Assembly (NCBI GenBank): GCA_963930775.1
Contig: OZ005696.1
Location: 9,664,980 to 9,728,979 of the forward strand
Origin: Cliona cf. orientalis
Lineage: Eukaryota; Porifera; Demospongiae; Clionaida; Clionaidae
Reading direction: 5' to 3'
DNA length: 64,000 nt
In this document: positions 45,501 through 56,800 of the stretch, in pieces
Layout: the number at the start of each line of letters is the position of its first letter
Position numbering within the stretch: position 1 is the first letter of the stretch
Notes under the pieces: model-generated
What the model was told of the DNA's origin: nothing
Database searches by the model: none
What the model saw: the letters and a program-made list of their open reading frames with translations, nothing else
Program-made: the position numbers and the translations under genes

Positions 45501-47186
45501 GCTACAGGTGCAGCTGTGGTTTTCAAATGGTTTAGACTACATGTTGCACCCATAATTCGTGAAAACATGCGGTGTGAACTGCTCCGTGATCTTGGGCTAG
45601 AGGAAGAGAAATACACTCAGAATAATTCAGAATCTCTGAATGCTTTAGTGAAACGATATGTTAATTTTCAGAAGCAAGATGTGTTCCAGTTTGTAAATGA
45701 TCTTGAAGAATGTGTTCGAGAACAACAAAATGAAGTAAACAAAGCTACCATAGGACTTGGAAGGTGGGCATTATCACCCAGTTGTAGCCATGTTAGTCAG
45801 AACACAAGTGATTGGTTTCGTTCAATGTCTCATATTGACAAACAGAATGCTATCTCAGCACTGCAGACCAGCTCAGCGATTTCTTCCAGCTCATCTACAT
45901 GTAATAGTGGATCATCCACTTCTTGTCCATCTTCAGAAAGCTCACTATCCATGCCATATACCATCTTGACAGAAATTCTTTCAGATGGTCAGTTAGAAGC
46001 CATGTGGACCAAAGCATCACGTTTATTGACAGAAAAAAAGGTGATTAAGCCACCAGATCCTAATCCAAAAACTAGGTGGGTTGTTAGTGACACAGCGTCA
46101 TCACCCCATGTTGTGACAACCATGAAGGCTAACCAGCTGAGATATATTTGTGATAAGCAGTGCATAGGTTGGAAAACTCATAACATATGTGCTCATTGCA
46201 TTGCTGTTGCAGAAGACAATAATGAGCTGGAACAGTTCTTGCTTTGGTTTGTTTCCTCCAAAGGAAAGGATTGTAATTTGACTAATGCTGTCTATCATGG
46301 AACCTATAAATATGCAGGATCAAAGAAGCCACCAAGAAGGAAGTATGGTGATGTTACCCACTTACCGGTTGACCACAAAACTGATAGACTTCCTCTTGGT
46401 GACATTTCTAATGTACAGCTCCAGGCAATACATAATGATCATTCATATGCCAAGGCACAGTGTCGTGCTTCACAGCAGATCACAGATTCATCAAGCTTGG
46501 CTGGACCAGTCATATGTCCCCCAGGAAATGCAACGGAACACTGTCTGACAGGGTGTACAAGTAATAATACCATGAAAACAGGACAAAATTGCATTACCGT
46601 TGATTCTGTAGGTGCAATGCAGCCTCTTCAGCTTTGCTCAACTGCGCAGAGTGTTGGAACTGTTAACATTGGTACAACTACATCACAGTCGCTTCTTCCT
46701 TCCCTTTCAGCCACACTAACGACACCCTTGGCTTCACTTTTATCCTCTATTGTGCCACACCTCAACCTCCAGTCAAACTCCCAATCATTTATAATCCCTG
46801 GTACTCCTAGCAATGCCACACCAAGTGCATATCAACAGAAACCTCCTACTGTGAAATCTAATCAGCCATTTTTCGTTGCTATGCTCACTAATCGAATTAA
46901 AAAATGCTCTGGCTGTGGTGCACTATTTCGTGAGCTCAGTGGATTGCAGTCTGACTACATTTTGGGTCATATGGAACGAGACTGGTTTCCACAGAATGGT
47001 CAGTGGCAAATAGGAAAACTCCAGAACAAATATTACCATCTGCGAAGGAGCTGTGTTCTTCAGCGATGCCCCCTGTACAGCATTCCTCGTGATTTTTGCT
47101 CGATGGAATCAAAACTGGACACTCTCTTGCCTCCTTCTGTTCAAGGAATTGTTTTCAAGGAGTTTGGAGTCAAATTCAATCCTTAA
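42586..47186 (+). CDS. MULE-type transposase with zinc motifs and SWIM finger
   Basis: Five exons join in phase: 42586-42685, about 42792-42961, 43259-43314, about 43734-43851 and 44123-47186. The product is about 1,150 residues. N-terminal part: acidic and basic tracts (KKKKKVATPDTGK), then a Cys motif KCDDCGAW. DDE core: Asp in VLGIDVTFNLGRFYV (45.04 kb), Asp in RAYGTDGEQALSNAA (45.25 kb), and the Glu of NNSESLNALVKRYV (45.63 kb). A SWIM-type finger follows (YICDKQCIGWKTHNICAHC, 46.15 kb), then a Ser/Thr-rich stretch and a C-terminal Cys motif (KCSGCGALF) near 46.9 kb. The frame is open throughout and looks intact. It carries out cut-and-paste movement of its own element. Confidence 0.85.
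43024..43051. repeat. 28-base poly-G tract
   Basis: Uninterrupted run of G in a MULE intron, with a second run of 15 G at 43106-43120. Length may be affected by sequencing. Confidence 0.9.
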
Positions 47187-47369
47187 CTATACTTATTATT
47201 ATCGATATAGTTTAGTAATCATGGTCCACTGGACTACATTTGTTGTTAGATATCAATAATATTATTCTGAATCATGGACTACATACATTGATTTGATATT
47301 CATGACCAGCTGGATGATAATTACGGTAGCTAATATTCTGCGCTACGGCTATGCGCATTATTTAATAAT

Positions 47370-47579
47370 TTCGCGTAAGGCCATAAGGCCATAGGCCATA
47401 GGGCCTTGCGCCATACGGCCGCCTTATGCAATAACCCGCCTATTGCTGCATGTGAGAGCCGCTGATGCGTTGCCATGCCTATACGATGCGTTGTCATGAC
47501 GATCACATGACCTGCTGCATCCTGTGCGCCCCAAAAAGCGCTCGATGTGTACCAGACCCTTTCCTCCTTTTGGGGGTGG
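47370..47579. repeat. Right long terminal inverted repeat of the MULE-like element
   Basis: Inverted match to 42221-42465, ending in TTTTGGGGGTGG, where the neighbouring 320-base inverted repeat takes over. Confidence 0.8.
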
Positions 47580-48324
47580 TATCTATTTTTCTTACCTGTT
47601 CTATCTAGGCCATCTTTCACTTCTAGGACTCCAAACAAAGACCAGAAGACAGAGCAACTCTTCTACTTTCAGCTCGTTCAAGTCCCATAACCCGGAGACA
47701 TTCATGAGCTCCGCGGCGATCGCTTTTGTGCATGCTGTTTGCAAGCGCTCACAAAAGTGCCTCACGCAAAAAGTGGTACGTTTTGGTTCCCTAGGATGGA
47801 TTCCCATGATTCAAGTACCATTCAATAGCTCTTGTGTTGCTCTACAATATGAGACTGGAACGAAGTTTTTCCATCGAGCGGTTCCAGAGTTACACGGCAT
47901 CAAAAATCAGAAAATTTCTGTACAACCGCGTGGCATTTTCCATATCTTCTCAAGGTTTTATGGAGTGTGTCTGACCTTCTGACCATCCAAGAATGAGCTA
48001 TAGGCTTTGTAGCGCTCATTATGAAGCTCCACGTTTCTAGGGAGGAGGCATCGTCATCCAGATGGATAGTATCTTTCTGTGCTCACAATTTCAAGAACTG
48101 AAGGTTGGTGTCAAGTGTGTGTGAGGCCAAGTAGCTAGCTAGCTATTGAACTACGTATACTTACCAGGCAAACAATAAAGCCCAGGGATGAGGGCGAGCC
48201 TTACCAGCTAAAGAACAAGCAATACAGAGGAGTCTCACTGTTGTGCCTATGCCATTATAAATTTTTACAGTAAAGCCGAAAAGCACGAGTTCCAAGGGGT
48301 GGGCAACTAGCTCATTTCTCTAAC

Positions 48325-48377
<53 letters not shown>

Positions 48378-49106
48378 CCCCATGTACATACACAATTCAT
48401 TAGGTGATTAGCAGCTATTGATGTCGGAGTAGGGGGCAGAAATGGAGTTCCACAGCCTAGAGAAGGGGCTGCCTAGGCCTCAGGCTGTAGCTATGTAATG
48501 AAGCTGACTTCTGAGGTGCTGAGAGCCTACTCCATTTACTGAGGTCCTCACTTGTACCGTCTCTGCAGCTGATCGAGTACTTTCCCTGTCAACCATAGCT
48601 TTTATGATGCCAGATGGCATAGGAAACTGGTTGTGAAAGCTTTAACAACCTTCAGCAAACCTTTAAGAAGACATTTGGTAGCTAGAAATCTTTGTAATAC
48701 CTAGATAGTGCTGTGTTATCATTAGTTTGTACGTATTCATTCAATATTTGTATTGTGAAATATCAATTTTTATACTGTTTTTAACAGCGTGTAACTCTGG
48801 AACCGCTCGATGGAAAAACTTCGTTCCAGTCTCATATTGTAGAGCAACACAAGAGCTATTGAATGGTACTTGAATCATGGGAATCCATCCTAGGGAACCA
48901 AAACGTACCACTTTTTGCGCGAGACACTTTTGTGAGCGCTTGCAAACAGCATGCACAAAAGCGATCGCCGCGGAGCTCATGAATGTCTCCGGGTTATGGG
49001 ACTTGAACGAGCTGAAGGTAGAAGAGTTGCTCTGTCTTCTGGTCTTTGTTTGGAGTCCTAGAAGTGAAAGATGGCCTAGATAGAACAGGTAAGAAAAATA
49101 GATAAA
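47580..49106. mobile_element. Inverted-repeat (foldback-like) element, non-autonomous
   Basis: Two arms, 47580-47900 and 48784-49106, are inverted copies of about 320 bases with only a handful of differences (about 98% identity by eye). The outer ends read ATCTATTTTTCTTACCTG on both sides. The spacer (47901-48783) has no transposase and includes a CT microsatellite at 48327-48371. The arms stay open in one frame for about 100 codons, which may be chance. No target duplication is evident, so it could instead be an inverted duplication. Confidence 0.65.
48327..48371. repeat. (CT)n microsatellite
   Basis: 45 bases of CT in the spacer of the inverted-repeat element. Confidence 0.95.
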
Positions 49107-49341
49107 AAACGGCAAAAATTGCATGCACTGGAATGTGCCACCGGATGTACTTCCTGGATCTGCAACGTTTGTACGTGTTTTGGACTGTTTATCGCACGCG
49201 GAAAAAGAGTCTGGATTTTGGTTCCATACGTACGTGACGTATTCTGACACGGGTACAATGAATGTCATTATAAGCGATGGCGCAATCACTGTTTAATAAT
49301 TATTATTATTCGCGCAAAGTGTTTGAAAAGCACCTACCGTA

Positions 49342-49349
49342 GGCTATGG
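49342..49349. repeat. Merlin target-site duplication, left copy
   Basis: GGCTATGG; identical to 60314-60321. Eight bases is the length expected of Merlin. Confidence 0.85.
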
Positions 49350-49545
49350 GGATCAACTATAGTAGACGTGGCACCCGGTTCGGAAACCTTTTCTTACCAC
49401 ATGTAGTACATAAAGTGTAAAACCTCGAAGCAGTGCATGTGATGCTGGGTTTTTAATATTAACCCCTTTGCCAACGAGTGTAACCAATAGCTACTAGTAT
49501 TATAACCTACTGCCACACCCTCCGGCCACGTGGATACGCGCGCGC

Positions 49546-52500
49546 ATGCTTTACAGATTCGTGGCTAGAATGGAGTCTGAAGATGCACTCTTGGGTAGTT
49601 ATGACTCTGAGGCCTCTGCTGATGATAGCCAAAGTGAAACAATCCTGAGTGAAGACGATGATCTGGGGGCTGAAAAGGCCACTCTGGAGTCTGGAAAGCC
49701 CTTTCCTAAGGATGTGACAGAAAAATTAGAGACTCTCTATTCCAGGGGGATGAATGGCTGGGGGAAGGCCCATAAAAGTGAAATTGACGTTGCAATGACA
49801 AGCACAGGACTTGAGCTGTCCCAAATCAAGGTATCATTATTAAACCGTAGTAACTAGCTCATTCCGGGTTACTGGAGGTCAGCGGCCTGCATCCATGCTT
49901 GAGTATCTTATACATTAATATAAATAGAACTGGATTAGGAGGAAGAATATGAAGAGGAAAGCCCTTGAAGACGAGGTGGAGGAATCACCTGTACGCAAGA
50001 AGTGCAGGATTACAGCCTGGCAGAGGCATTTGCAAAAGTATGCATTGACAGAAGGTTCGACTACTACAATAGTGTTAATTAAATCAATTCTGTGTAAAAC
50101 TGGTAGAAGGGAAAGAAGCTCTGGGCATAAGCCATGCTTTTTTCAACAAAAAAGCTAGTGCTGCCTACAAAGAACTTTCGAGTAGTGAGAAAGAGAAGCT
50201 TGAACAGGAGGTCCCATCTGAGTATATGAGCAAACAACAAGTTCAGCGCAGAGTTCAGAGGATATTCAAAAGTATCCAAAATCAGGTTAGCTGTAATACT
50301 TATTCTCCCCTTAAAATCCCATAATGAAGTATCTGTAATGTAATAACTCCACCCATTGATTGAAAGTATACTAGCTATGGATATCCATACAATTAACTAG
50401 AGGTACTGAATGCAGAAGTGATGATACTTGTTACAACCACGCAAGCAAACCTTAGACAACTACATCTACTAGGAAACCTTGAAACCTTTTATTGCTTGTG
50501 TTTTTAAAAATACAGAGTAATAAAGGCATGCGTAATACTATGTATAATTTCGTGTGACATAATATTACTAGTGGTACACTACGTGCAGGGGCTTCCTCAC
50601 TCAGCTCAGATCAGGGAGGCAGTGTGCACGCGCAGTGGCAACTATGTGCTTACGGGGAAGTCCCTGCTGTTCAATGCCACAATGCGAGGTAAACAAATCT
50701 TGCGATACATAGGTGCAACAAAAGTGCTTACTAAACGGCACTTGTAGAAGATCTAAAGCTAGGAATCAGTTTATATTGTAGACAAGGTAGTTTACTATCT
50801 ATGACTGTTAGTGAAAGTGTCAGCAACCACGATTCAACAACGGGCGACCATTTTTTGTGGGTTGCACATTAGAGCAATCGAGGGAGTACAGTTCACCAAA
50901 ACTGGCAGAGCGTTGCATGGTGGTATTAAGTATTCAGAGAATAGAAATCCATGTTTGACGTGTATCAGGAGCACAAAGAAGCAGCAAGAGGCAATCGGGA
51001 AGATGGGCGAAGATATAAAGCCGACGCGAACTTTTGAACAAGATAGATAAAATCTGGCAAATCTGCTGACTTGTAGCCACTCTGTGTTCTTGTGAAGATA
51101 GTGATATTATAGCAGGAAATTTCTTCTGCATGTATGACATCCATAATTTTGTCTAACTATATGCAGTTTAGCGAACTGGAAGAACTTGGGTATAAAGGAT
51201 TTGCCATTGGCTTTCATGGTGCGAAAAGCCAGTTAGTTGGAACTTCATCAATATTGCAAACCTTTACTCCACACCTGTTGGAGTACTTACATGCAGTCAT
51301 TGTTGCTGGTATATTATTGTAAAATCTGCGATTTATGGTATTAAATGAAGTATCCATTGTATGCATGCAGCCACTCCTCCACCACTTTCAACATCGGGGA
51401 GTCAGAATCCCCCAGCAAAGAGTGCAGAAAAGGCAAAGGATGTCCAAGTAAACTACAAAGGTTATTCCTATATAGATCCAATCCTTTCAAAAATTTCCAT
51501 CTTGCAGAGAGAGCAGAAGCACCAAAGCAACAGGACAGATCATCTTTACCACATCAAAGCAAATCACCCCTGCCTGGTATATAATTATGATAGTACAGGC
51601 CATAATTTTTATAATGTGCTTATAGTGAACTTAATTATATACAGCTACAGCTAAGCCGAGTGTCGATGGGAATTTGGTGTCAGCTGGGGTAGATCAGCCG
51701 TTAACTGCTAATATGTCAGGTTCCAAGTCGACGAGCAAAGCAGCCATTGGCAAGTGTACTTGTAGATCACCATAACAGAGTTCAAACATACTTTGAAATC
51801 AGTGTGAATATGCAGCCAACACACGGACACGAAAAGGATGTGGACATCAACAGAAAAAACTCTCACCATTAGCAAGAGTACAGAAGCTAATGTGTAAGTT
51901 ATATAGAATAATAATATTATATTTACACCCATTGTAATCAGAAACATGTCGTGATGTGAACTTACAGCTGCAACGGAGATGAGTGGCAATGAAGACTCAA
52001 GTACTGCTGAAACGATTCAGGAATCAGATGGCGAACATGTATCAGACCAATTTCCATCCACTGATAAACTCCAACAACAGCTAGATCATGAAACGGGTAC
52101 TAGTAATTGTGATGCAACCAAGCAAAGCACGTAAGCAATCTGAATATTAAGTTATATGGTCTTATGCATGCTTAATTTTATACCTTAGTGCTAAGAGTTC
52201 AAGCGATTATTGGATTGAGAAGTTGGGATTGTTTGAAAATGACAGAAATGTTCTACTTATAATTAGTTCCCAGTGGCTGAATGACAACATCATATATGTA
52301 GCTCAACAGCTGATGAAAATATCAGTTCCAGATGGCACTACAATTGGAGGGTTGCAAAGTCCACAGTGTGGGCGAGTCTGCGGATTTAAACCAGCCAAAA
52401 CCCGAGAGAAATGGATCCAACTGTTTCATGTGAATGGTGACCATTGGATCACTGTGTCGAACATAGATGTGGGCCAAGATGCTGCTAGATCTGATGTTGT

Positions 52501-53008
52501 TTATGTTTATGACAGTCTATTGCAACCAGGAATGAGCTTGAACACAAAGAAAATGATCTGTTCACTGGCTAGACCTGTGTGCAAAACAGTCACATTCGAT
52601 ATCATTAATGTGATGTCTCAACCCAATACATGGGACTGTGGTGTGTTTGCTCTAGCTAATGCCACAGAGCTATTGTACGGGTATGATCCTGCCAGGTGTC
52701 ATTGGGAAGTTGGTGGAATGAGGAAGCATCTTCTTGAATGCCTTGAACGTGGTCACATGCTACGGTTTCCTACATTGAAGCAACGACGATTACCCTTGGG
52801 AAGTCGAGTGAAATTTTCTTTTAAGGAGAGTATTTACTGTGTTTGTCGAATGCCCAACGATAAGAAAATTCCCATGGTTCAGTGTTCATCATGTACTAAT
52901 TGGTACCATGGGCAGTGCTTGAACATTAATGTTGAAGATGTCGAGGCCAGTGAAAGGAAATGGATATGCGATGAGTGTAAAGAAATGTTGTCTGATAACT
53001 GTGCTTAA
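49546..53008 (+). CDS. KDZ-element accessory protein: homeodomain-like, HMG-like, ULP1 protease, PHD
   Basis: First gene of the KDZ element, with about 9-10 exons. N-terminus acidic (MESEDALLGSYDSEASADD). A homeodomain-like fold is split by an intron: FPKDVTEKLETLYSRG and LELSQIK join NWIRRKNMKRKAL after splicing (49830/49932). Then an HMG-box-like stretch (HAFFNKKASAAYKELSSSEK, 50.14-50.28 kb), low-complexity linkers (51.3-52.1 kb), and a long last exon 52.19-53.0 kb with a C48/ULP1 cysteine protease: His in GDHWITVSN, Asp in VYVYDSLL, Gln/Cys in QPNTWDCGVFALANA. A PHD finger closes it (CVCRMPNDKK, VQCSSCTNWYHGQCL, WICDEC). KDZ elements are known to carry SUMO/ubiquitin-type proteases and PHD-like fingers. 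The domains may cut SUMO-like proteins or bind chromatin (inference). Exons between 50.6 and 51.3 kb are the least certain. Confidence 0.75.
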
Positions 53009-53832
53009 CAATCTCATTAGAGCTTTTTGGCCATGGATGGTTGCTATTGTGTTTTATATTATTCACTATAACACCTTTATGTATACCTATTATATATAGT
53101 TTGTGCACTCACTGCACAACTAATAATCATGACTGTATGATGTTAATCACGGTTCCACAATAATGTTATAGTTGGAGGTGTTAGGTTCTTGATCATGACT
53201 AACTATACTAGTAATGGGTGCTGGGTTCTCTACTAAAAGTAGTGGTGTTGGGTTCTTGACTAGCTATGCTAGTCAGAGGTGCTGGGTTCTCCACTGAAAG
53301 TAGTGATGCTGGGTTCTTGGCTAACTATATAGATCTATACAAGTGGAAGGTCCTGGGTTCTACAGTAAGTAGCGGCTAGCTAGAGTTTATAATCATAGTG
53401 GGTTCAGGTTAGGTTCCCTGATCATGACTAACTATACTAGTCATGGGTGCTGGGTTCTCTACTAAAAGTAGTGGTGTTGGATTCTTGACTAGCTATACTA
53501 GTCAGAGGTTCTGGGTTCTCCACTGAAAGTAGTGATGCTGAGTTCTTGGCTAACTATAGATCTATACAAGTGGAAGGTCCTGGGTTCTACAATAAGTTTA
53601 TATGGTGGTTTGTCAATCACAGTGGGCGAAGGATGAGAAGCAGCAGTTAGTAATAGTGTTATAACAATCTGGCATACATGCACGGCAAATCCTCCAACCA
53701 TCGGTTGCAGGCAGAATACTAATATTATTGAAGTGAATGTGTATGGGAATGAACGATGATAACAGTACAAGACAAAAGTCAACAATAAAATTAATGTTAG
53801 AGTATAATATCACAGGTAGACTAGAATAATAG
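53009..53832. other. Gap between the two convergent KDZ genes
   Basis: The 3' flanks of both genes. Mostly filled by the tandem repeat at 53181-53597; otherwise nothing recognised. Confidence 0.6.
53181..53597. repeat. 228-base tandem duplication built of shorter subrepeats
   Basis: A unit starting TTAGGTTCTTGATCATGACT at 53181 recurs at 53409 (TTAGGTTCCCTGATCATGAC). Within each unit the phrase GGGTTCTC-ACT-AAAGTAGTG occurs about every 60 bases. It lies between the stop codons of the two KDZ genes. Confidence 0.85.
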
Positions 53833-56800
53833 CTAGAAGCTAACATCTTCCAAGTCTGAATCAGAGTCAGAACTCGAGTCACAGCTACTATCACTATCAC
53901 TGCTATCTTCACTGACAAAATCAGACTTATACTTCTCCATTACTACAGTTGGAATCGTGATGAGGCTGCCAAATGCTTCAATGGCTGTGGATAGATGCAA
54001 TTCAGCTTCCCACTTTAGTTGTTGCAATGAGCATGTTGCTCCTCTAGAAAATCGATCAGCTGAAAAACTTGTTTCTTTTATTGCTTTTGCTATGCACTCT
54101 ATTCTTTCTAACCAATATGTCAGAGTGGCATACATATCATCCTTTAGGAGCTGCTTTTCTTCTTCGCTTCTCTGCATTAGAAGGTAGGCTTGAACAATAT
54201 CTCTCCGGACTTTCCAAGGCACTTGGCACGATTCAGCATACTGAACAGCAGAAAGCCTAGCCCAGAAATCAGAACTAGGCGACAGTATCTCCAGTAGTGA
54301 TGTAGGCGACTGATGGTGGAGTTCAGAACATGCTTCATTGTACTCGACCAACAACTGCTTTGCTCGCTTGGTCTCCTTCGAAATACTAGTGGAGAGCTTC
54401 TTGGCAATTTTTTGCCCATCTACATGAATTAGATAACCTAGCTCGTTTTCAATATAAATTACACTTTTTATACCTGCATATTTTGCTTTCATTTGAAGTA
54501 AGTAATGTCGTTTAACAACAGTTGCCCACAAACAAGAATGGAGCTGGCTCTGTTTTTCCATTAATATTGACCGTCTGGCATCCATATACTCTTTGTCAGT
54601 TGTATTCCACCTTATCATAACACCGAATCTCCTTTCCATGTCAGCTAACTTGCAATCCATGCTGTATAGTACACATACTTTCAAATGAGAAGCATTTTCA
54701 TAACTATTGGGCTTAGTTGTCATACTTAAAAACCTTTTCCCGCAAGGAAGAGCACTGCTTCAGTGGGCTACGAGTCAGCTGATCTCTGAAGTGAATGCAT
54801 AATACAGTCATTATTATTATGACAGTCAAAATGTAGCTGATTTGTTGTTAACCTTGCAAAGTAGAAACTCTGTAACATCTGAAAGTAGTGAGATTTCCAC
54901 TCAGTTGTAACTATAGAACATTACACACAGTACAATTACTTTTAATTTCTAGTTTCGAATTCATGATAGCAGGTTACTTGTTTGCTCAAAAACATCACTA
55001 GTCATTGCAACTTTCTCTTCCTCAATCCAGCTCTCCACCATAGTGGTAGTGACTGAGACTGCAACAACAATGATTATAATTCATAAACTGAGGATAGGAT
55101 GTAGCATAGTATTTTATATACCAGACAATGAGGTACACAATGATGAAAAGTCTTGTCTAGCCAGTATATTCATTTCAGTAGCTTTCTTGAAGCGATTAGC
55201 TAATAGTGAAGCTGTTGGGAATTAACATTCAGGACTTGTCTTATGCCACACAGATTATAACTCGACTCACCAAGTCTATTCTTAGTTACACGCCCATAGT
55301 ATAGAAGGGCATGGGAGAGAATGTCAACTCGATGGGAAGAACGCATTTCTTTTGTCATCCTTGTGAAACGTCTCAAATACGACCATAAGCGTTCCATCAC
55401 CTCACCATCAGATAGCCCAATCCCTTTACATCGAAGGGGGCTATATACAGCCTACAAGATTTTTATTAACGCTCGGCGCATGCGCACGAGCGTTACAGTA
55501 CTCAGTTTGTCTGTCTGTCTGTTACCACTCTACTGCGTGCGTAAGGTATTTATGAATAAAATTGAACGTACCAGCCAATTTTGCGCCGAACTCCAAAGGT
55601 TTTCAACTAAGGGATTTCGTTAAAAAGCTTTCTCTCACGAGTTATAGCTTATTCTTCGTTTTAGCACACCAAAGTCAGCCATTTTTCAGTTATAGCCCTA
55701 GCGCATGTGCGTTAGTCTATTAATAGCACTAGGTTAAATTTAGCTCCATTTGCCAAGAGCTTATATAGCACTTCCTTACCTGTGGAAACCAAGTCTGTAG
55801 TGTGGTTTGTAACCAGGTCTGTAACCAGGTCTGTAGTGTGGATGTGGTTGGTTTGATATGTATGTGTGCACACAGCCAGCTGGCTGCAGCCACTGCTTGC
55901 TGCACTCCTGATTGGGAAAACCAAGGGCTTATAAGCCCTTGGGATAACCTTGTTGCTTTGCAGAATACATGCATGCTTTCTTATTGGACAATCACTTCAC
56001 ATGACAAGGGAATATAAGCGCCAGACACTTAATTCACACTAAAACTTTTCACACCGTATGCAGGGTGATGGTTCCAAATTAACAATTGAATAATTTTCCT
56101 AGGGTACCTCCTATTATGTTTGTATATGGAAACCATGCACCAGATCATGGAGATGCTCTACCGCCGAGCGTTTGGCACCAATGGTGTTCATTTTTATTTC
56201 AGTTTTGCATAATAACTATAGACTTATACCTGACATGAAGCATTATGACCGTAAGCGTGAAACGAAGGAAGGGCAAACTTCATGTAGTCCAGCAAATAAT
56301 CACACTTCCCTTTTAGATGCTTTACTAGAGTGCAAGCTACATCATACATAATGTACAGAGTCACGTTGGATGGAACATGTTGCAATAATTCTTGCAGCAA
56401 CCACACTCCATAGGATAATCTGAGAGTATTGTTGAATTTTTGTCTCCTTAATAACTTCAGTATGATGATAATTATTTATAATACCTCTCTCCATGTTTTA
56501 AGCTGATAAACAACCTAGGAAATTCATGGCGGCAGGCACAACCAAACAATGCAGTCTCATCAAGTGCTTGATATCTTTTTGACGATCTCAAGGTATCACC
56601 AGCAAGGAAATTATTGCATACCTAGGGAATAAGTTAATCTGTGAAGTATAGATTATAACACTTACATTGTCTATCTTTTGGTTCTTGTAAGAAGCTACAT
56701 GCTCATCTACCTCTGCTTGACTCCCAAAAAACAAATCTCCATGTAAGGCACCACGATAGCTACTTCCTGCCGACTTTTTACGTGGTAAACCAAACAAGGC

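Larger units (their letters stand above)
42221..47579. mobile_element. MULE-like DNA transposon with long terminal inverted repeats
   Basis: The left terminal repeat (about 42221-42465) and right terminal repeat (about 47370-47579) are inverted. Shared blocks are the outer CCACCCCCAAAAGGAGGAAA, then GGGTCTGGTACACA, GAGCGCTTTTTGGG, and the inner GGGTTATTGCATAAGGCGGC; the stretch between the outer and inner blocks has diverged. The inner parts carry repeated GGCC-TTATGGC words. Long terminal repeats around one multi-exon transposase gene fit Mutator-like elements. The left end starts CTATAGTCTCGTCCCCAGAC, but the right copy stops short of this outermost stretch where the next repeat begins. No clear target duplication found. 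Confidence 0.8.

Noticed and set aside
47524-49289. Two similar 150-180 codon open frames in the arms of the inverted repeat
   Set aside because: They resemble each other only because the arms are near-identical copies. They have no known domain and run out into unrelated sequence, so I do not call them genes.
51708-51989. Hydrophobic 93-codon open frame on minus
   Set aside because: Lies within introns and exons of the plus-strand KDZ gene and resembles nothing known.
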